Part shown: piece by piece, positions 36,051 through 44,328 of the stretch | How positions within the stretch are numbered: the stretch's first letter is position 1 | How the letters are laid out: each line of letters opens with the position of its first letter | Source of the DNA: Vreelandella lutescens | Lineage (GTDB): Bacteria; Pseudomonadota; Gammaproteobacteria; Pseudomonadales; Halomonadaceae | DNA: 64,000 nucleotides | Reading direction: 5' to 3' | Assembly: GCF_014640815.1 (NCBI RefSeq) | Contig: NZ_BMHM01000004.1 | Coordinates: 248,001 to 312,000, forward strand | The notes under the pieces: model-generated | Seen by the model: only the letters and a program-made list of their open reading frames with translations | What the model was told of the DNA's origin: nothing | Databases searched by the model: none | Made by a program: the position numbers and the translations under genes

Positions 36051-36875
36051 GTGAGTGAAGCCAAGCGCAGGTCAGTCGGACGTCCGGCGGGAGCCACCAA
36101 AGCAAGCGGTGGGCATAGCCAATCGTTGGTACGTGGCCTAACGCTCCTTGAGTATTTATCTGCCAGCCCTTTGGGGCTTGCGCTCTCTGAGCTTGCCGAG
36201 ATGGCCGACCTTGCCCCCTCCACCACTCACCGGCTGCTACAAGCGCTGCAAAGTCAGGGCTTTGTGACTCAAGAGAGCGAGCAGGGCCTATGGCGGATTG
36301 ATGTCAAAACCTTCCGCATTGGCAACAGTTTTTTAGAAGCTCGCGATGTGGTGGCCAAAAGCCGCCCGTTTTTGCGCCGCTTAACCGCAGAGACGGGTGA
36401 GACGGCGAACCTGGGTATTCGCGATGGCGCCACGGCGGTGTTTCTGGCACAAAACGAATCCCCGCAGATGATGCGCATGATTACGCGGCTGGGGTCGCGT
36501 GCACCGCTTCACGCCTCGGGGGTTGGCAAGGCGCTGTTGGCCTGTATGGACAATGACGAGCGTAGCGCCCTACTCACAAGCGGCGCTGAGCTTGCCCGTG
36601 TCACTAAAAACACGCTTTATCAACCGGAGGCGCTGGAAGCGGAAATGGCCGCGATTCGCGCCCAGGGCTTTGCCTGCGACCGAGAAGAGCACGCCATCGG
36701 CCTGCACTGCGTCGCGGCCTGTATTTTTGATGAGCACGCTACGCCGCTTGCTGCTATTTCCGTCTCTGGCCCCATGGCGCGCATTCCCGAAGAGCGTCTG
36801 CTCGCCTTGGGAGCGCTGGTGCGCCAAATTGCCGACGAGATCACTCAGCAGCTTGGTGGGCAGCTGCCACGCTAA
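36051..36875 (+). CDS. IclR-family transcriptional regulator
   Basis: A 274-residue repressor or activator. The N-terminal winged HTH spans ~25-90 (SLVRGLTLLEYLSASPLGLAL, LAPSTTHRLLQALQSQGFV). The effector-binding domain has LGSRAPLHASGVGKALLACM and a late CDREEHAIGLHCVAACIFD stretch typical of the family. The start is GTG with GGGAG 8 bases upstream. The leading ~20 residues are basic (SEAKRRSVGRPAGATK). Ligand and targets are unknown; the enoyl-CoA hydratase gene upstream is a possible target. Confidence 0.88.
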   Translation: MSEAKRRSVGRPAGATKASGGHSQSLVRGLTLLEYLSASPLGLALSELAEMADLAPSTTHRLLQALQSQGFVTQESEQGLWRIDVKTFRIGNSFLEARDVVAKSRPFLRRLTAETGETANLGIRDGATAVFLAQNESPQMMRMITRLGSRAPLHASGVGKALLACMDNDERSALLTSGAELARVTKNTLYQPEALEAEMAAIRAQGFACDREEHAIGLHCVAACIFDEHATPLAAISVSGPMARIPEERLLALGALVRQIADEITQQLGGQLPR

Positions 36876-36895
36876 CATCCGTAAGGTAACGCATC

Positions 36896-37327
36896 GTGTT
36901 TAGCCTGTTTTGGGTGGCGCTGGCCAGCGCCACGCTGCTACCCGGTGGCTCTGAAGTGTGGTTGGCAAGGCTTTGGTGCTTAGGTGAACCTGCTGTGGGG
37001 CTTTGGTTCGTAGCGACAGCGGGTAATACGCTTGGTAGCTTGATCAACGTGGCCATGGGGCGCTATGCCCGCCAGTTTCAGCACCGCCGCTGGTTTCCCG
37101 CATCGCCTCAAGGGCTTGCCCGCGCTGAACGCTGGTATCACCGCTTTGGTGAGTTCAGCCTGCTGCTCTCTTGGCTACCCATTATCGGCGACCCGCTCAC
37201 GGTGCTCGCTGGCGTTATGCGCTTAGCCTGGTGGCGAGCGCTGCTCTGGATTGTGCTCGCTAAAGGGGCGCGCTATGGGCTACTCATTGTCATGGCGCAG
37301 CAGTGGCTAGCGCCTTACTGCCAATAA
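36896..37327 (+). CDS. YqaA-family (SNARE-associated/VTT) membrane protein
   Basis: A 143-residue membrane protein with about four hydrophobic segments (FSLFWVALASATLLPGGSE, WFVATAGNTLGSLINVAMG, FSLLLSWLPIIGDPLTVLAG and LWIVLAKGARYGLLIVMA). The GNTLGSLINVAMGRY and GDPLTVLAGVMRL motifs match the YqaA branch of the VTT/DedA group. The role is unknown, though family members are linked to lipid and proton-motive-force homeostasis. The start is a GTG with AAGG upstream, 20 bases after the IclR stop, so the pair may be an operon. Confidence 0.8.
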   Translation: MFSLFWVALASATLLPGGSEVWLARLWCLGEPAVGLWFVATAGNTLGSLINVAMGRYARQFQHRRWFPASPQGLARAERWYHRFGEFSLLLSWLPIIGDPLTVLAGVMRLAWWRALLWIVLAKGARYGLLIVMAQQWLAPYCQ

Positions 37328-37528
37328 GTGGCGGCTCTTTTCATTGGCGCGCCAAAAGCAGGCGCGTTAACGTCTCTTTCATCGAGGCATGTTACCCTAG
37401 CCACTTTCTTTAAGAGTGTTATACAAGGCTTGCATTCTTAACGGATGCACTATTCTGTGTTTAACATTCATGCACTGAATCTTAGCGATGGCAGGATTGC
37501 AACTACTCACCCAAAGGGAGGTTATGGT

Positions 37529-39892
37529 GTGACGTCACTACGTTTACTACCCTGGCTAGGCGTCTGGATGCTGACGCTTTTGGCCATGCTGGCGGGGCCA
37601 GCGATGGCGCAAACCACATTCGGCGCTGAAAGCGAAGCGCCTGCCGCTGAAGAGCAGCCCTCTTATTCCGCGCTGGCAGATTTGCTGGAAGATGAGCAGG
37701 CGCGCCAAGAGCTAATTGAGCTATTGCGCAATCAGGCCTCGGCACTGCCCGCTGGCGTTGCCGCTGAACTCTCACCAGAGGCGGCGGCTGCAGGTGGCAA
37801 TGTGGCCCCAGAGGATGTCTCGTTGCCTCGCCAACTGGCGGAACTGACCAGTCGGGTGGTGGGCGATGTAGGCGGCCAGATTGAGCAGGCCGTGGCCATT
37901 GTGGGCAATATGTTCACAGGCCAAGGGGCAAGCAGCAGCTTTGATATGGCTGCATTTATCAGCGCTGCCATTAATCTTGGTATCGTGATCGTTGCCACCT
38001 TTGCGCTCTTTATGGTGTTCCGCCGCCTTGCGAAGTCGCTGTTTACCAAGATAAGCAGCTGGTCGCAGCAGGGGAGTGGCCTTACGCCAGTGCTGCGTTT
38101 GGTGCTGTGTGTGGCTGTTGCCGCGGTGCTAGACGTGCTCCTGGTGGCACTGGCCTATGTGGGCGGTAATTTAGTGGCCACCTTTGCGGTGGGCGAAACA
38201 GGTGAACTTTCCACCCGCGCATCGCTCTTCTTAAATGCGTTTTTGATCATTGAGCTGCTGAAAGCCGGTGTGCGGATGCTGTTCTCTTCCCGCTATGAAG
38301 GCCTGCGCTTACTGCCGATTTCAGCCCAAGAGGCGTCGTACTGGAACCGCTGGCTGGCCCGCCTGATTGGTATGGTGGGTTATGGCCTGATGGTGGTCGT
38401 CCCACTGGTCAACTTCTATATCGCCGCCACCTTGGGGCAAGCAGTTGGCACGCTGATTATGCTCATGGCATTTATTTATGCGGTGGGTGTCGTGCTTAAA
38501 AACCGCGTGCGCCTGCGCGATAACCTGAACCTGATGGGGTCACGCTCAACGCTAACGGCGAGCCGCGTATCGCTGCAGCTGTTTGCCCGTACGTGGCACC
38601 TGTTTGCACTGATCTACTTCTTGATGGTGTTTGTGCTCACGCTGACCCGCCCTGGGGACGCGCTGCCGTTTGTACTATTTGCCACTCTCAAAACGTTAGG
38701 CGCGGTGGTGGTTGGCTTGTTGGCGTCGGCGTTCCTGACCCAAACCATTGGCCGCCGAATCCAGCTTTCCGATGACCTGCGTCGTAAATTGCCGCTGCTG
38801 GAAGTGCGCTTAAATAGCTATGTGCCCAATGCGCTACGCATACTGCGCACGGTCATTGTGGTCGCGGTGATCATGATGGTGCTAGATGCGTGGGGTGCCT
38901 TTAATATGGCCGCTTGGTACGCCTCCGAGCGCGGTGCCAATCTGATCGGTAACCTGATCAGCGTAGCGGTGATTCTCATTGTGGCACTGGGTGTCTGGCT
39001 GGGCCTGGCAAGCTTGATTGAGCACAAGCTTAATCCGGAAACTGGCCATGGCGAGCCTTCCGCCCGCGCCAAAACGCTGCTGAGCCTGTTCCGCAATGCC
39101 CTGGCAATTGCCATGGTCACCATTACCGGCATGATTATTTTGTCAGAAATTGGCATCAATATCGGGCCGCTGATTGCCGGTGCTGGTGTGCTGGGTTTGG
39201 CGATTGGTTTTGGTGCCCAGAAGCTGGTGCAAGACGTGATTACCGGGGTGTTTATCCAAGTAGAAAACGCCATGAATACCGGCGATGTCGTCACCGTCGG
39301 GGGTGTTACCGGTACCGCAGAGCGTTTGAGTATCCGCTCGGTGGGTATTCGCGATTTGTCAGGCACCTATCACATCGTACCGTTCTCCAGCGTCGATACT
39401 GTGTCTAACTACATGCGTGAGTACGGCAACCATGTGGGCGAATACGGCATTGGCTACAACGAGAGCATTGATGAAGCCATTGAGCAGCTACAGCTTGCCT
39501 TTGAAGACCTCAAAGCCAGCGAAGAGCATAGCCACAAGCTGTTGGCAGATCTGACCGTAGCAGGTGTTACAGCGCTGGCAGATAGCTCGGTGAATATCCG
39601 CGTGGTGATCAAAACCACACCGGGCGACCAGTGGGGCGTTGGCCGTGCCTACAATCGTCTCGTCAAGCTGCGCTTCGATTCAGCCGGTATTGAGATCCCG
39701 TTCCCCCATACCACGCTCTACTTTGGCGAAACCAAAGGAGGCAAGACGCCGCCTGCCAACGTACGCGTTCTGGAAGCAAAAGCAGAAAGAAAGCGCACCG
39801 AGACAGCGCCGATTGCAGAGCGCAGCGAGTCCGCGCTTGGGCATGAACCGGATCATCACAAGCCAGATCACGATGATGTGGATGAAACCTAA
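37529..39892 (+). CDS. Large mechanosensitive ion channel of the MscS family (YbiO-like)
   Basis: A 787-residue channel with a signal peptide (TSLRLLPWLGVWMLTLLAMLAG-PAMA). A periplasmic N-terminal region is rich in Ala/Glu and followed by about ten transmembrane helices. The MscS core at the end has the pore helix AGAGVLGLAIGFGAQKLVQD and the beta domain VENAMNTGDVVTVGGVTG, then the cytoplasmic domain. It resembles E. coli YbiO in order and size. A charged tail (DHHKPDHDDVDET) is present. It would release solutes on hypoosmotic shock, sensible for a halophile. GTG at 37529 is chosen: GGGAGG lies 7 bases upstream, and it opens the signal peptide. Confidence 0.9.
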   Translation: MTSLRLLPWLGVWMLTLLAMLAGPAMAQTTFGAESEAPAAEEQPSYSALADLLEDEQARQELIELLRNQASALPAGVAAELSPEAAAAGGNVAPEDVSLPRQLAELTSRVVGDVGGQIEQAVAIVGNMFTGQGASSSFDMAAFISAAINLGIVIVATFALFMVFRRLAKSLFTKISSWSQQGSGLTPVLRLVLCVAVAAVLDVLLVALAYVGGNLVATFAVGETGELSTRASLFLNAFLIIELLKAGVRMLFSSRYEGLRLLPISAQEASYWNRWLARLIGMVGYGLMVVVPLVNFYIAATLGQAVGTLIMLMAFIYAVGVVLKNRVRLRDNLNLMGSRSTLTASRVSLQLFARTWHLFALIYFLMVFVLTLTRPGDALPFVLFATLKTLGAVVVGLLASAFLTQTIGRRIQLSDDLRRKLPLLEVRLNSYVPNALRILRTVIVVAVIMMVLDAWGAFNMAAWYASERGANLIGNLISVAVILIVALGVWLGLASLIEHKLNPETGHGEPSARAKTLLSLFRNALAIAMVTITGMIILSEIGINIGPLIAGAGVLGLAIGFGAQKLVQDVITGVFIQVENAMNTGDVVTVGGVTGTAERLSIRSVGIRDLSGTYHIVPFSSVDTVSNYMREYGNHVGEYGIGYNESIDEAIEQLQLAFEDLKASEEHSHKLLADLTVAGVTALADSSVNIRVVIKTTPGDQWGVGRAYNRLVKLRFDSAGIEIPFPHTTLYFGETKGGKTPPANVRVLEAKAERKRTETAPIAERSESALGHEPDHHKPDHDDVDET

Positions 39893-39912
39893 GCGTTCGC
39901 TTACGTGAACCC

Positions 39913-39940
39913 ATGAGGCCGCCTTCGGGCGGCCTCATTG
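39913..39940 (+). terminator. Terminator after the MscS-family gene
   Basis: GAGGCCGCC pairs with GGCGGCCTC (9 bp, extended by AT pairs) with a 4-nt loop (TTCG). The tail is short in T, and the hairpin ends just before the convergent SDR gene, so it may serve both strands. Confidence 0.7.
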
Positions 39941-39947
39941 CGTTGGG

Positions 39948-40706
39948 TTAGCCGCGCTGCTCGCCCGGGTAGTTTTCGGAGTGACGCCCCTCTAGGTTGA
40001 GCGACTCACCGCCGTCCACGAACAGAATTTGCCCGGTGACAAAGTCGTTATCCAATAAATAGTGCAAAGCTTGTACAAGGTGGGCCGGGTTGCCTTGGTG
40101 ATCCACCGGAATGCCCTCGATACGCCACTGAATATAGTCGCTGGTACGCTGCGAAGCAGGCAGTACAACCCCCGGCGCGATACCGTTAACCCGCAGGCGC
40201 GGCGCAAACTCCAGCGCTGCCATACGCGTCATCTCTGCCAGGCTTTTCTTGGATAATAGATAGGCCGCATAGGGGTACTGGTGGTAGGCCACTTTGTTGT
40301 CGATGATATTGACCACCTGGCCGTTCTCCACCGCTTCGGCAAAGTACTTTGTGAGTAGCAGCGGAGTAAACATATTGACCCTGAATTGAGTCTCTAGCAT
40401 CGCCATGTCGGTGCCCGCAATGGGTGCTGGTTCGTAGGCAGAAGCGCTATTTAGCAGCACGTTCAGACCAGGAAAGCGTTTTTTCGCCCGTGTTATTAAT
40501 TCCTCCAGCGGATCCTCTAGAAAGTTACAGGGCAGAATTTCACACTCACGCCCCTTGCCGCGAATGACTGCCGCCACTTCCTCGGCTTCCCCGCGGGAGC
40601 TATTCACATGCAGGGCAATATCAAAGCCTTTATCGGCAAGTGCTTCAGCAAAGTAGCGGCCCAGGCGTGTGGCGCCGCCCGTTACAAGTGCAGCAGGTGT
40701 TGTCAT
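39948..40706 (-). CDS. Short-chain dehydrogenase, pteridine-reductase/FolM-like
   Basis: A 252-residue SDR enzyme. The cofactor motif is VTGGATRLGRYFAEALADKG, LLNSASAYEPAP supplies the NSA motif, and the catalytic Tyr-Lys pair appears as YLLSK in YAAYLLSKKSLAEM. VNGIAPGVVLPA completes the family hallmark. The TGGATRLG and NSAS variants are those of pteridine reductases and FolM (dihydromonapterin reductase). It is divergent from folK, which supports a pterin role but does not prove it. Start 40706 is selected because upstream frame residues (MMNTIRPSND...) are unconserved. Confidence 0.75.
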   Translation of the reverse strand: MTTPAALVTGGATRLGRYFAEALADKGFDIALHVNSSRGEAEEVAAVIRGKGRECEILPCNFLEDPLEELITRAKKRFPGLNVLLNSASAYEPAPIAGTDMAMLETQFRVNMFTPLLLTKYFAEAVENGQVVNIIDNKVAYHQYPYAAYLLSKKSLAEMTRMAALEFAPRLRVNGIAPGVVLPASQRTSDYIQWRIEGIPVDHQGNPAHLVQALHYLLDNDFVTGQILFVDGGESLNLEGRHSENYPGEQRG

Positions 40707-40971
40707 GGTGGGTCCCTGGCAATGGTTAGTTGGGTGATGTTTTGTTATGTCGCGATAAGCAAGACTCTCTGCGTGAGTGCAGCGTTTGTCAATAACTTGT
40801 ACAGAGCTTGAACAAAATAACCAGCAGGCTACTCTGTCGTTGGACGGCCTGATTGTGTTCATCACCCACTTGAATCTGAGCGCATTCGCGAATCAGCGTC
40901 CGCCAACGGAGCGTCACGGTTGTTATGGAAAACGTTACGAGAATGCTTGCCTCTTACTCTGGGATGTCGCT

Positions 40972-41427
40972 ATGCCTTCAACGTCGTCACATGCAACGCC
41001 AGTACCTGCCCAACACGAGTGCGTGATCTCGCTGGGCACCAATATCGAGCCAGAGCATCACTTTGCCCAAGCCCTTGAAATTTTAAACAGCGAGTGTGGG
41101 CTGCTGGCGAGCTCCAAGGCCGTACGCACGGCACCGGTAGGCTTTCAGCACCAGCCCGACTTTCTGAATGCCGCGCTGCTGGTGAGTACAGCGCTGGAGC
41201 GTGACGCTTTTAAAGCCTACCTGAAAGAGGTGGAGCACCGCCTTGGCCGCGTTCGCGGGCCGATCAAATCCGGCCCCCGCACCATGGATTTAGACATTGT
41301 GGCGTGGGATGGCGAAGTGGTGGATGATGGTTATTATCAGCATGACTATGTACGTGGGCCGGTGGATGAGGTGCTAGCCGCCAGCGGTCGCTCTCTTGCT
41401 ACGGGTGGTCATGGGGATGTTCACTGA
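40972..41427 (+). CDS. folK: 2-Amino-4-hydroxy-6-hydroxymethyldihydropteridine diphosphokinase
   Basis: A 151-residue protein, slightly shorter than typical HPPK (~160). VISLGTNIEPEHHFAQALE, VRTAPVGFQHQPDFLNAALLV and LGRVRGPIKSGPRTMDLDIVAW carry the pterin- and ATP-binding residues, with the magnesium Asp pair in MDLDIV. It transfers pyrophosphate to 6-hydroxymethyldihydropterin in folate synthesis. The C-terminal region lacks the longer HPPK tail, but the core is complete. Start 40972 follows GGGA; the longer frame is not conserved. Confidence 0.82.
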   Translation: MPSTSSHATPVPAQHECVISLGTNIEPEHHFAQALEILNSECGLLASSKAVRTAPVGFQHQPDFLNAALLVSTALERDAFKAYLKEVEHRLGRVRGPIKSGPRTMDLDIVAWDGEVVDDGYYQHDYVRGPVDEVLAASGRSLATGGHGDVH

Positions 41428-41458
41428 TAGAGAGAGCGAATTTTTTCTCGATAAAGGC

Positions 41459-41485
41459 TCACGTTTTCTAGTGGTAGGCCGATAT
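41459..41485 (+). promoter_or_regulatory. Candidate sigma-28 (FliA) promoter for the flagellin gene
   Basis: TCACGTTT (6 of 8 to TAAAGTTT), an exact 11-base spacer and GCCGATAT (7 of 8 to GCCGATAA) at 41478-41485. Transcription would start near 41492, about 40 bases before the flagellin start. This agrees with class III flagellar expression. Confidence 0.7.
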
Positions 41486-41531
41486 TGATGCTAACTCCGC
41501 AAAAAGTGCGTTCACTGTTGAGGCCACGCCC

Positions 41532-42353
41532 TTGATCAGCCTTGCGACTAATATTACGTCGCTACTGGTGATGAATAATCTACGCAGTAGCCAACAGGCG
41601 ATGCAGACCTCCATGGAGCGTCTGTCGTCTGGGCTGCGTATTAATAGCGCCAAGGACGACCCGGCAGGCCAAGCGATCGCCAATCGTATGGGGGCGCAGA
41701 TTCGCGGTATGAACCAAGCGATTCGCAATACCAACGACGGTATCTCGATGGTGCAAACTGCCGAAGGGTCGTTGGACTTGATCAACGATAGCCTGCAGCG
41801 TATTCGCGTACTCAGCGTTCAGGCGCTCAACGGCACCAACTCCTCACAAGACCGGGCGTCTATTCAGTTAGAAATCGACCAGCGTTTAGAAGAGATTGAC
41901 CGCGTTGCCGAGCAGAGCAACTTTAACGGCATTAGGCTGATTGAGAGCGATAAAACGCTCAATATTCAGGTAGGGGCCAACGCCGGGGATGTGATTGGCG
42001 TGAGCTTTTCTGCCATGGGGCGTCAGGCGCTGGGGTTGGATAACTTTAGCGTGTTAGATGATGGCTCGGCCACGCTCAACCCGATGGACGCTGTAGATGA
42101 AGCCATGAAGCAAGTCGACCGCCAGCGCAGCTACTTAGGCGCAGTGCAGAACCGCTTCGAGAGCGTGATTGACGGGCTCAACACCAATATCATCAATACC
42201 TCTGCTGCCCAGTCGCGTATTCAAGACGCCGATTACGCACAAGAAGTCTCCAACCTTATTCGCGCCCAGCTGCTTCAGCAGGTGGGTATCGCGATGCTGA
42301 CCCGGGTGAACCAACAGCCGCAGATGATTCTACGACTGTTGGAAGGGCTGTAG
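41532..42353 (+). CDS. Flagellin (short, two-domain type)
   Basis: A 273-residue flagellin. The conserved N-terminal D0/D1 helix (NLRSSQQAMQTSMERLSSGL, then NSAKDDPAGQAIANRM) and C-terminal D1/D0 helix (SRIQDADYAQEVSNLIRAQL, ending QMILRLLEGL) are intact. The variable outer domains are almost absent, consistent with a short flagellin. It likely begins at a TTG (LISLATNITS, typical of halomonad and enterobacterial flagellins), with GAGG 8 bases upstream; no ATG fits. No other flagellar gene is nearby, so this is an isolated flagellin gene in the chromosome. Confidence 0.9.
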   Translation: MISLATNITSLLVMNNLRSSQQAMQTSMERLSSGLRINSAKDDPAGQAIANRMGAQIRGMNQAIRNTNDGISMVQTAEGSLDLINDSLQRIRVLSVQALNGTNSSQDRASIQLEIDQRLEEIDRVAEQSNFNGIRLIESDKTLNIQVGANAGDVIGVSFSAMGRQALGLDNFSVLDDGSATLNPMDAVDEAMKQVDRQRSYLGAVQNRFESVIDGLNTNIINTSAAQSRIQDADYAQEVSNLIRAQLLQQVGIAMLTRVNQQPQMILRLLEGL

Positions 42354-42373
42354 TTAGAAGCAGTCCATCACCG

Positions 42374-43927
42374 TTAGTCGATGATGCCCTGTTCCCGCGC
42401 CATGGCGTAAGCCGCCTGCGGGCCGTTCCACAGCGAAGGCAGCAGAATCAGCGATACTGGGATCGCGGTGATCACGATAAACTGCTGTAGCGCGCCAATT
42501 TGACCTGCACCCATATACAGCAGCACCGCTGCCATCAGGGCCATCGCAATGCCCCAAAAAGCGCGCATGTAGGGGCTAGGGTCATCATGGCCTGCGCCCA
42601 CGACAGCAATCGCGTAACTCATGGAGTCGCCGGTGGTGGCCACAAAAATGGTGGTCAGCAGCAGAATCGCCAGTGCCATCCAGGTGCCGCCGGGCAGCGC
42701 TTGGGCCACCGTGAGGGTTGCCACGTCAAACTGGAAGTTATTGAGCGCTTCGGTCAGGTCAATCGCTCCGGTCAACTGGTAGTAAATGCCGGAGCCACCC
42801 AGTAGCGTAAACCACACGGTGGTGGCAATCGGGGCGAGTACGGCAACCGCCAAAATCATTTCACGAATGCTTCGGCCCCGTGAAATGCGCGCCACGAAAA
42901 TCGCCATCAGCGGTGCATAGCCGATAAACCAAGCAAAGAAGAACACCGTCCACCACTGCATCCACCACGCCGGGGCGGTTTCAGCGGTCATCGTGGCCAT
43001 GGTGAAAAACTCGCTAGCGTACGCGCCCATGCTGGAAACGTAGGTGTTCACCAAAAACAGCGTGGGGCCGAACACGATAATCACAGCGCCGATCGCTAAT
43101 GCCAGCAGCACGTTGAAGCGGCTCAGCAGTTGGATGCCTTTATGCACCCCGCTCATCGAAGAGAGCACATAAATAGTGCCCAGCACGGCCAGAATCATCA
43201 GCTGCCCGGTGTAGCCTTCCGGCAAGCCGAATAGCTCATGCAGGCCAAAGCTCACCTGAGTCGCCAAAAAGCCGATGGGGCCTACCGTGCCTGCCACTAA
43301 GGCAATCACGCAGCAGGCATCCACTAAGCCGCCTAGCGGGCCACGCATTAAGCGCTCACCAAACACTGGGTAGAGCAGCGTGCGCGGCTGCAGCGGTTGG
43401 CCTTTCACGTAGTGCGCGTGTGCCAGCACCACGGCGGTGAGCGAGCCTAGCACCGCCCAGGCCATAAAGCCCCAGTGCATAAACGACTGCGCCAGCGCGC
43501 CGGATACCGCTTCAGCGGTGCCAGCTTCGGTATCAAAGGCGGGTGGGGTGACCACAAAGTGATACACCGGCTCGCCCGCGGCAAAAAACACCCCGCCACC
43601 GGCTAACAGCGTACATAGAATGATCGAGAGCCACTTAAACGTGCTCATTTCTGGTGCATCGAGATTGCCGATTTTGGCTTTGGCCGCAGGCGTCAACGCC
43701 ACGCCGATGGCAATGAAAAACGTCAATAAAAGCAGCAGCTGAAAATAGCTGCCTAGCACCAGCGCGGTCCAGGCGAAGCCTGCGCTGATGGAGTTGGCGA
43801 CGAGCTCAATGTCGTAAAACGACAGCGCCAGAAACGCCACAATGAAGCCGATGCTGAGCACCAGCACAATCGGGTCACCGAGGGAAAACCGCGAGGGCCC
43901 CTCGGCGCGTTGAGCAGGTTGGTTCAT
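42374..43927 (-). CDS. BCCT-family betaine/choline/carnitine transporter
   Basis: A 517-residue membrane carrier with 12 helices. Signature residues in the BCCT central region are WWMQWWTVFFFAWFIGYAPLMAIFVARISRGRSIREM, here QWWTVFFFAWFIGYAPLMAIF and FVARISRGRSIREMIL, with a leading FMHWGFMAWAVLG. It takes up compatible solutes (glycine betaine, choline or carnitine) with sodium or protons, expected in a halophile. The Trp-rich box is present but the specific substrate is open. Start 43927 has AGGTG 7 bases before. Its leader contains a promoter, inverted repeat and terminator (44068-44146). Confidence 0.9.
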   Translation of the reverse strand: MNQPAQRAEGPSRFSLGDPIVLVLSIGFIVAFLALSFYDIELVANSISAGFAWTALVLGSYFQLLLLLTFFIAIGVALTPAAKAKIGNLDAPEMSTFKWLSIILCTLLAGGGVFFAAGEPVYHFVVTPPAFDTEAGTAEAVSGALAQSFMHWGFMAWAVLGSLTAVVLAHAHYVKGQPLQPRTLLYPVFGERLMRGPLGGLVDACCVIALVAGTVGPIGFLATQVSFGLHELFGLPEGYTGQLMILAVLGTIYVLSSMSGVHKGIQLLSRFNVLLALAIGAVIIVFGPTLFLVNTYVSSMGAYASEFFTMATMTAETAPAWWMQWWTVFFFAWFIGYAPLMAIFVARISRGRSIREMILAVAVLAPIATTVWFTLLGGSGIYYQLTGAIDLTEALNNFQFDVATLTVAQALPGGTWMALAILLLTTIFVATTGDSMSYAIAVVGAGHDDPSPYMRAFWGIAMALMAAVLLYMGAGQIGALQQFIVITAIPVSLILLPSLWNGPQAAYAMAREQGIID

Positions 43928-44067
43928 GTTGAACACCTATTTGGGATGGGAGTGTGCAGGAAAGTGCGGGAGCAGAACCGCTAGCTTAACAAACCGCTGC
44001 GTGAGCAGACTTAACGCCTCAAGTTGCCCATGCTGGAAAGCGAGTGGTGAGCGCTCATTTTCAGAAC

Positions 44068-44096
44068 AAAAAAAAGCGCCATTCAATGAATGGCGC
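44068..44096 (-). terminator. Strong terminator hairpin in the leader of the BCCT gene
   Basis: On the minus strand GCGCCATTCA pairs with TGAATGGCGC and is followed by eight Ts. It lies 141 bases before the BCCT ATG and about 40 bases after a candidate promoter. A terminator here has no upstream gene on this strand to end, so it would be an attenuator for the BCCT gene or the 3' end of a tiny RNA. Confidence 0.75.
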
Positions 44097-44116
44097 GAGG
44101 ACAGGAAACTGCATTT

Positions 44117-44146
44117 AGTATACCAATGGTTTAGACCAAAGTCTAA
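44117..44146 (-). promoter_or_regulatory. Candidate promoter and operator of the BCCT leader
   Basis: On the minus strand TAGACT (44140-44145) and TATACT (44117-44122) are 17 bases apart, matching 4 of 6 and 5 of 6 of sigma-70 -35 and -10. A perfect inverted repeat TTAGAC-CAAA-GTCTAA (44131-44146) overlaps the -35, suggesting a repressor site. Transcription would start near 44110, just before the terminator. Confidence 0.55.
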
Positions 44147-44160
44147 TATTTACGGAAAAA

Positions 44161-44208
44161 CGCTTAAAGTTGGTGCGTAAAAGAGAGTGGATGCACCATT
44201 TTGGTAAG
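44161..44208 (+). promoter_or_regulatory. Paired NtrC-like sites upstream of the NMT1-type transporter operon
   Basis: TGCACCATTTTGGTAAG (44192-44208) matches 11 of 14 NtrC bases with a perfect left half. CGCTTAAAGTTGGTGCG (44161-44177) matches 9 of 14. Their centres (44200 and 44169) are 31 bp apart, nearly the 32 bp of the other operons. They lie 75 bp upstream of the sigma-54 -24 element. Confidence 0.6.
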
Positions 44209-44273
44209 TTAAGTTTCGGGTGTGCGCAGTAAAGGTTGAATAAGTCACTGAATAGTCGATAAAAAATGAAAGG

Positions 44274-44289
44274 TGGCAGTATTGCTGCA
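44274..44289 (+). promoter_or_regulatory. Candidate sigma-54 promoter of the NMT1-type transporter operon
   Basis: TGGCAGTATTGCTGCA has TGGCA at -24 and TGCA at -12, with GG and GC separated by exactly ten bases. Transcription would start near 44300, about 29 bases before the ATG. Confidence 0.65.
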
Positions 44290-44305
44290 AAAGGCAAGGC
44301 AAACA

Positions 44306-44315
44306 TTGTATACAA
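44306..44315. promoter_or_regulatory. Palindrome TTGTATACAA, GntR-type operator candidate
   Basis: A perfect 10-bp palindrome that fits the FCD-type GntR pattern TNGT-N(0-3)-ACNA. It lies just after the predicted sigma-54 start site and 13 bases before the transporter start, where a bound repressor would block transcription. No GntR gene is present in the window. Confidence 0.45.
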
Positions 44316-44328
44316 GGTGCTTTGACTC

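Noticed and set aside
41452-41485. TAAAGGCT as the sigma-28 -35 element of the flagellin gene
   Set aside because: Spacing to GCCGATAT is 18 bases instead of 11; TCACGTTT at 41459 has the exact spacing.
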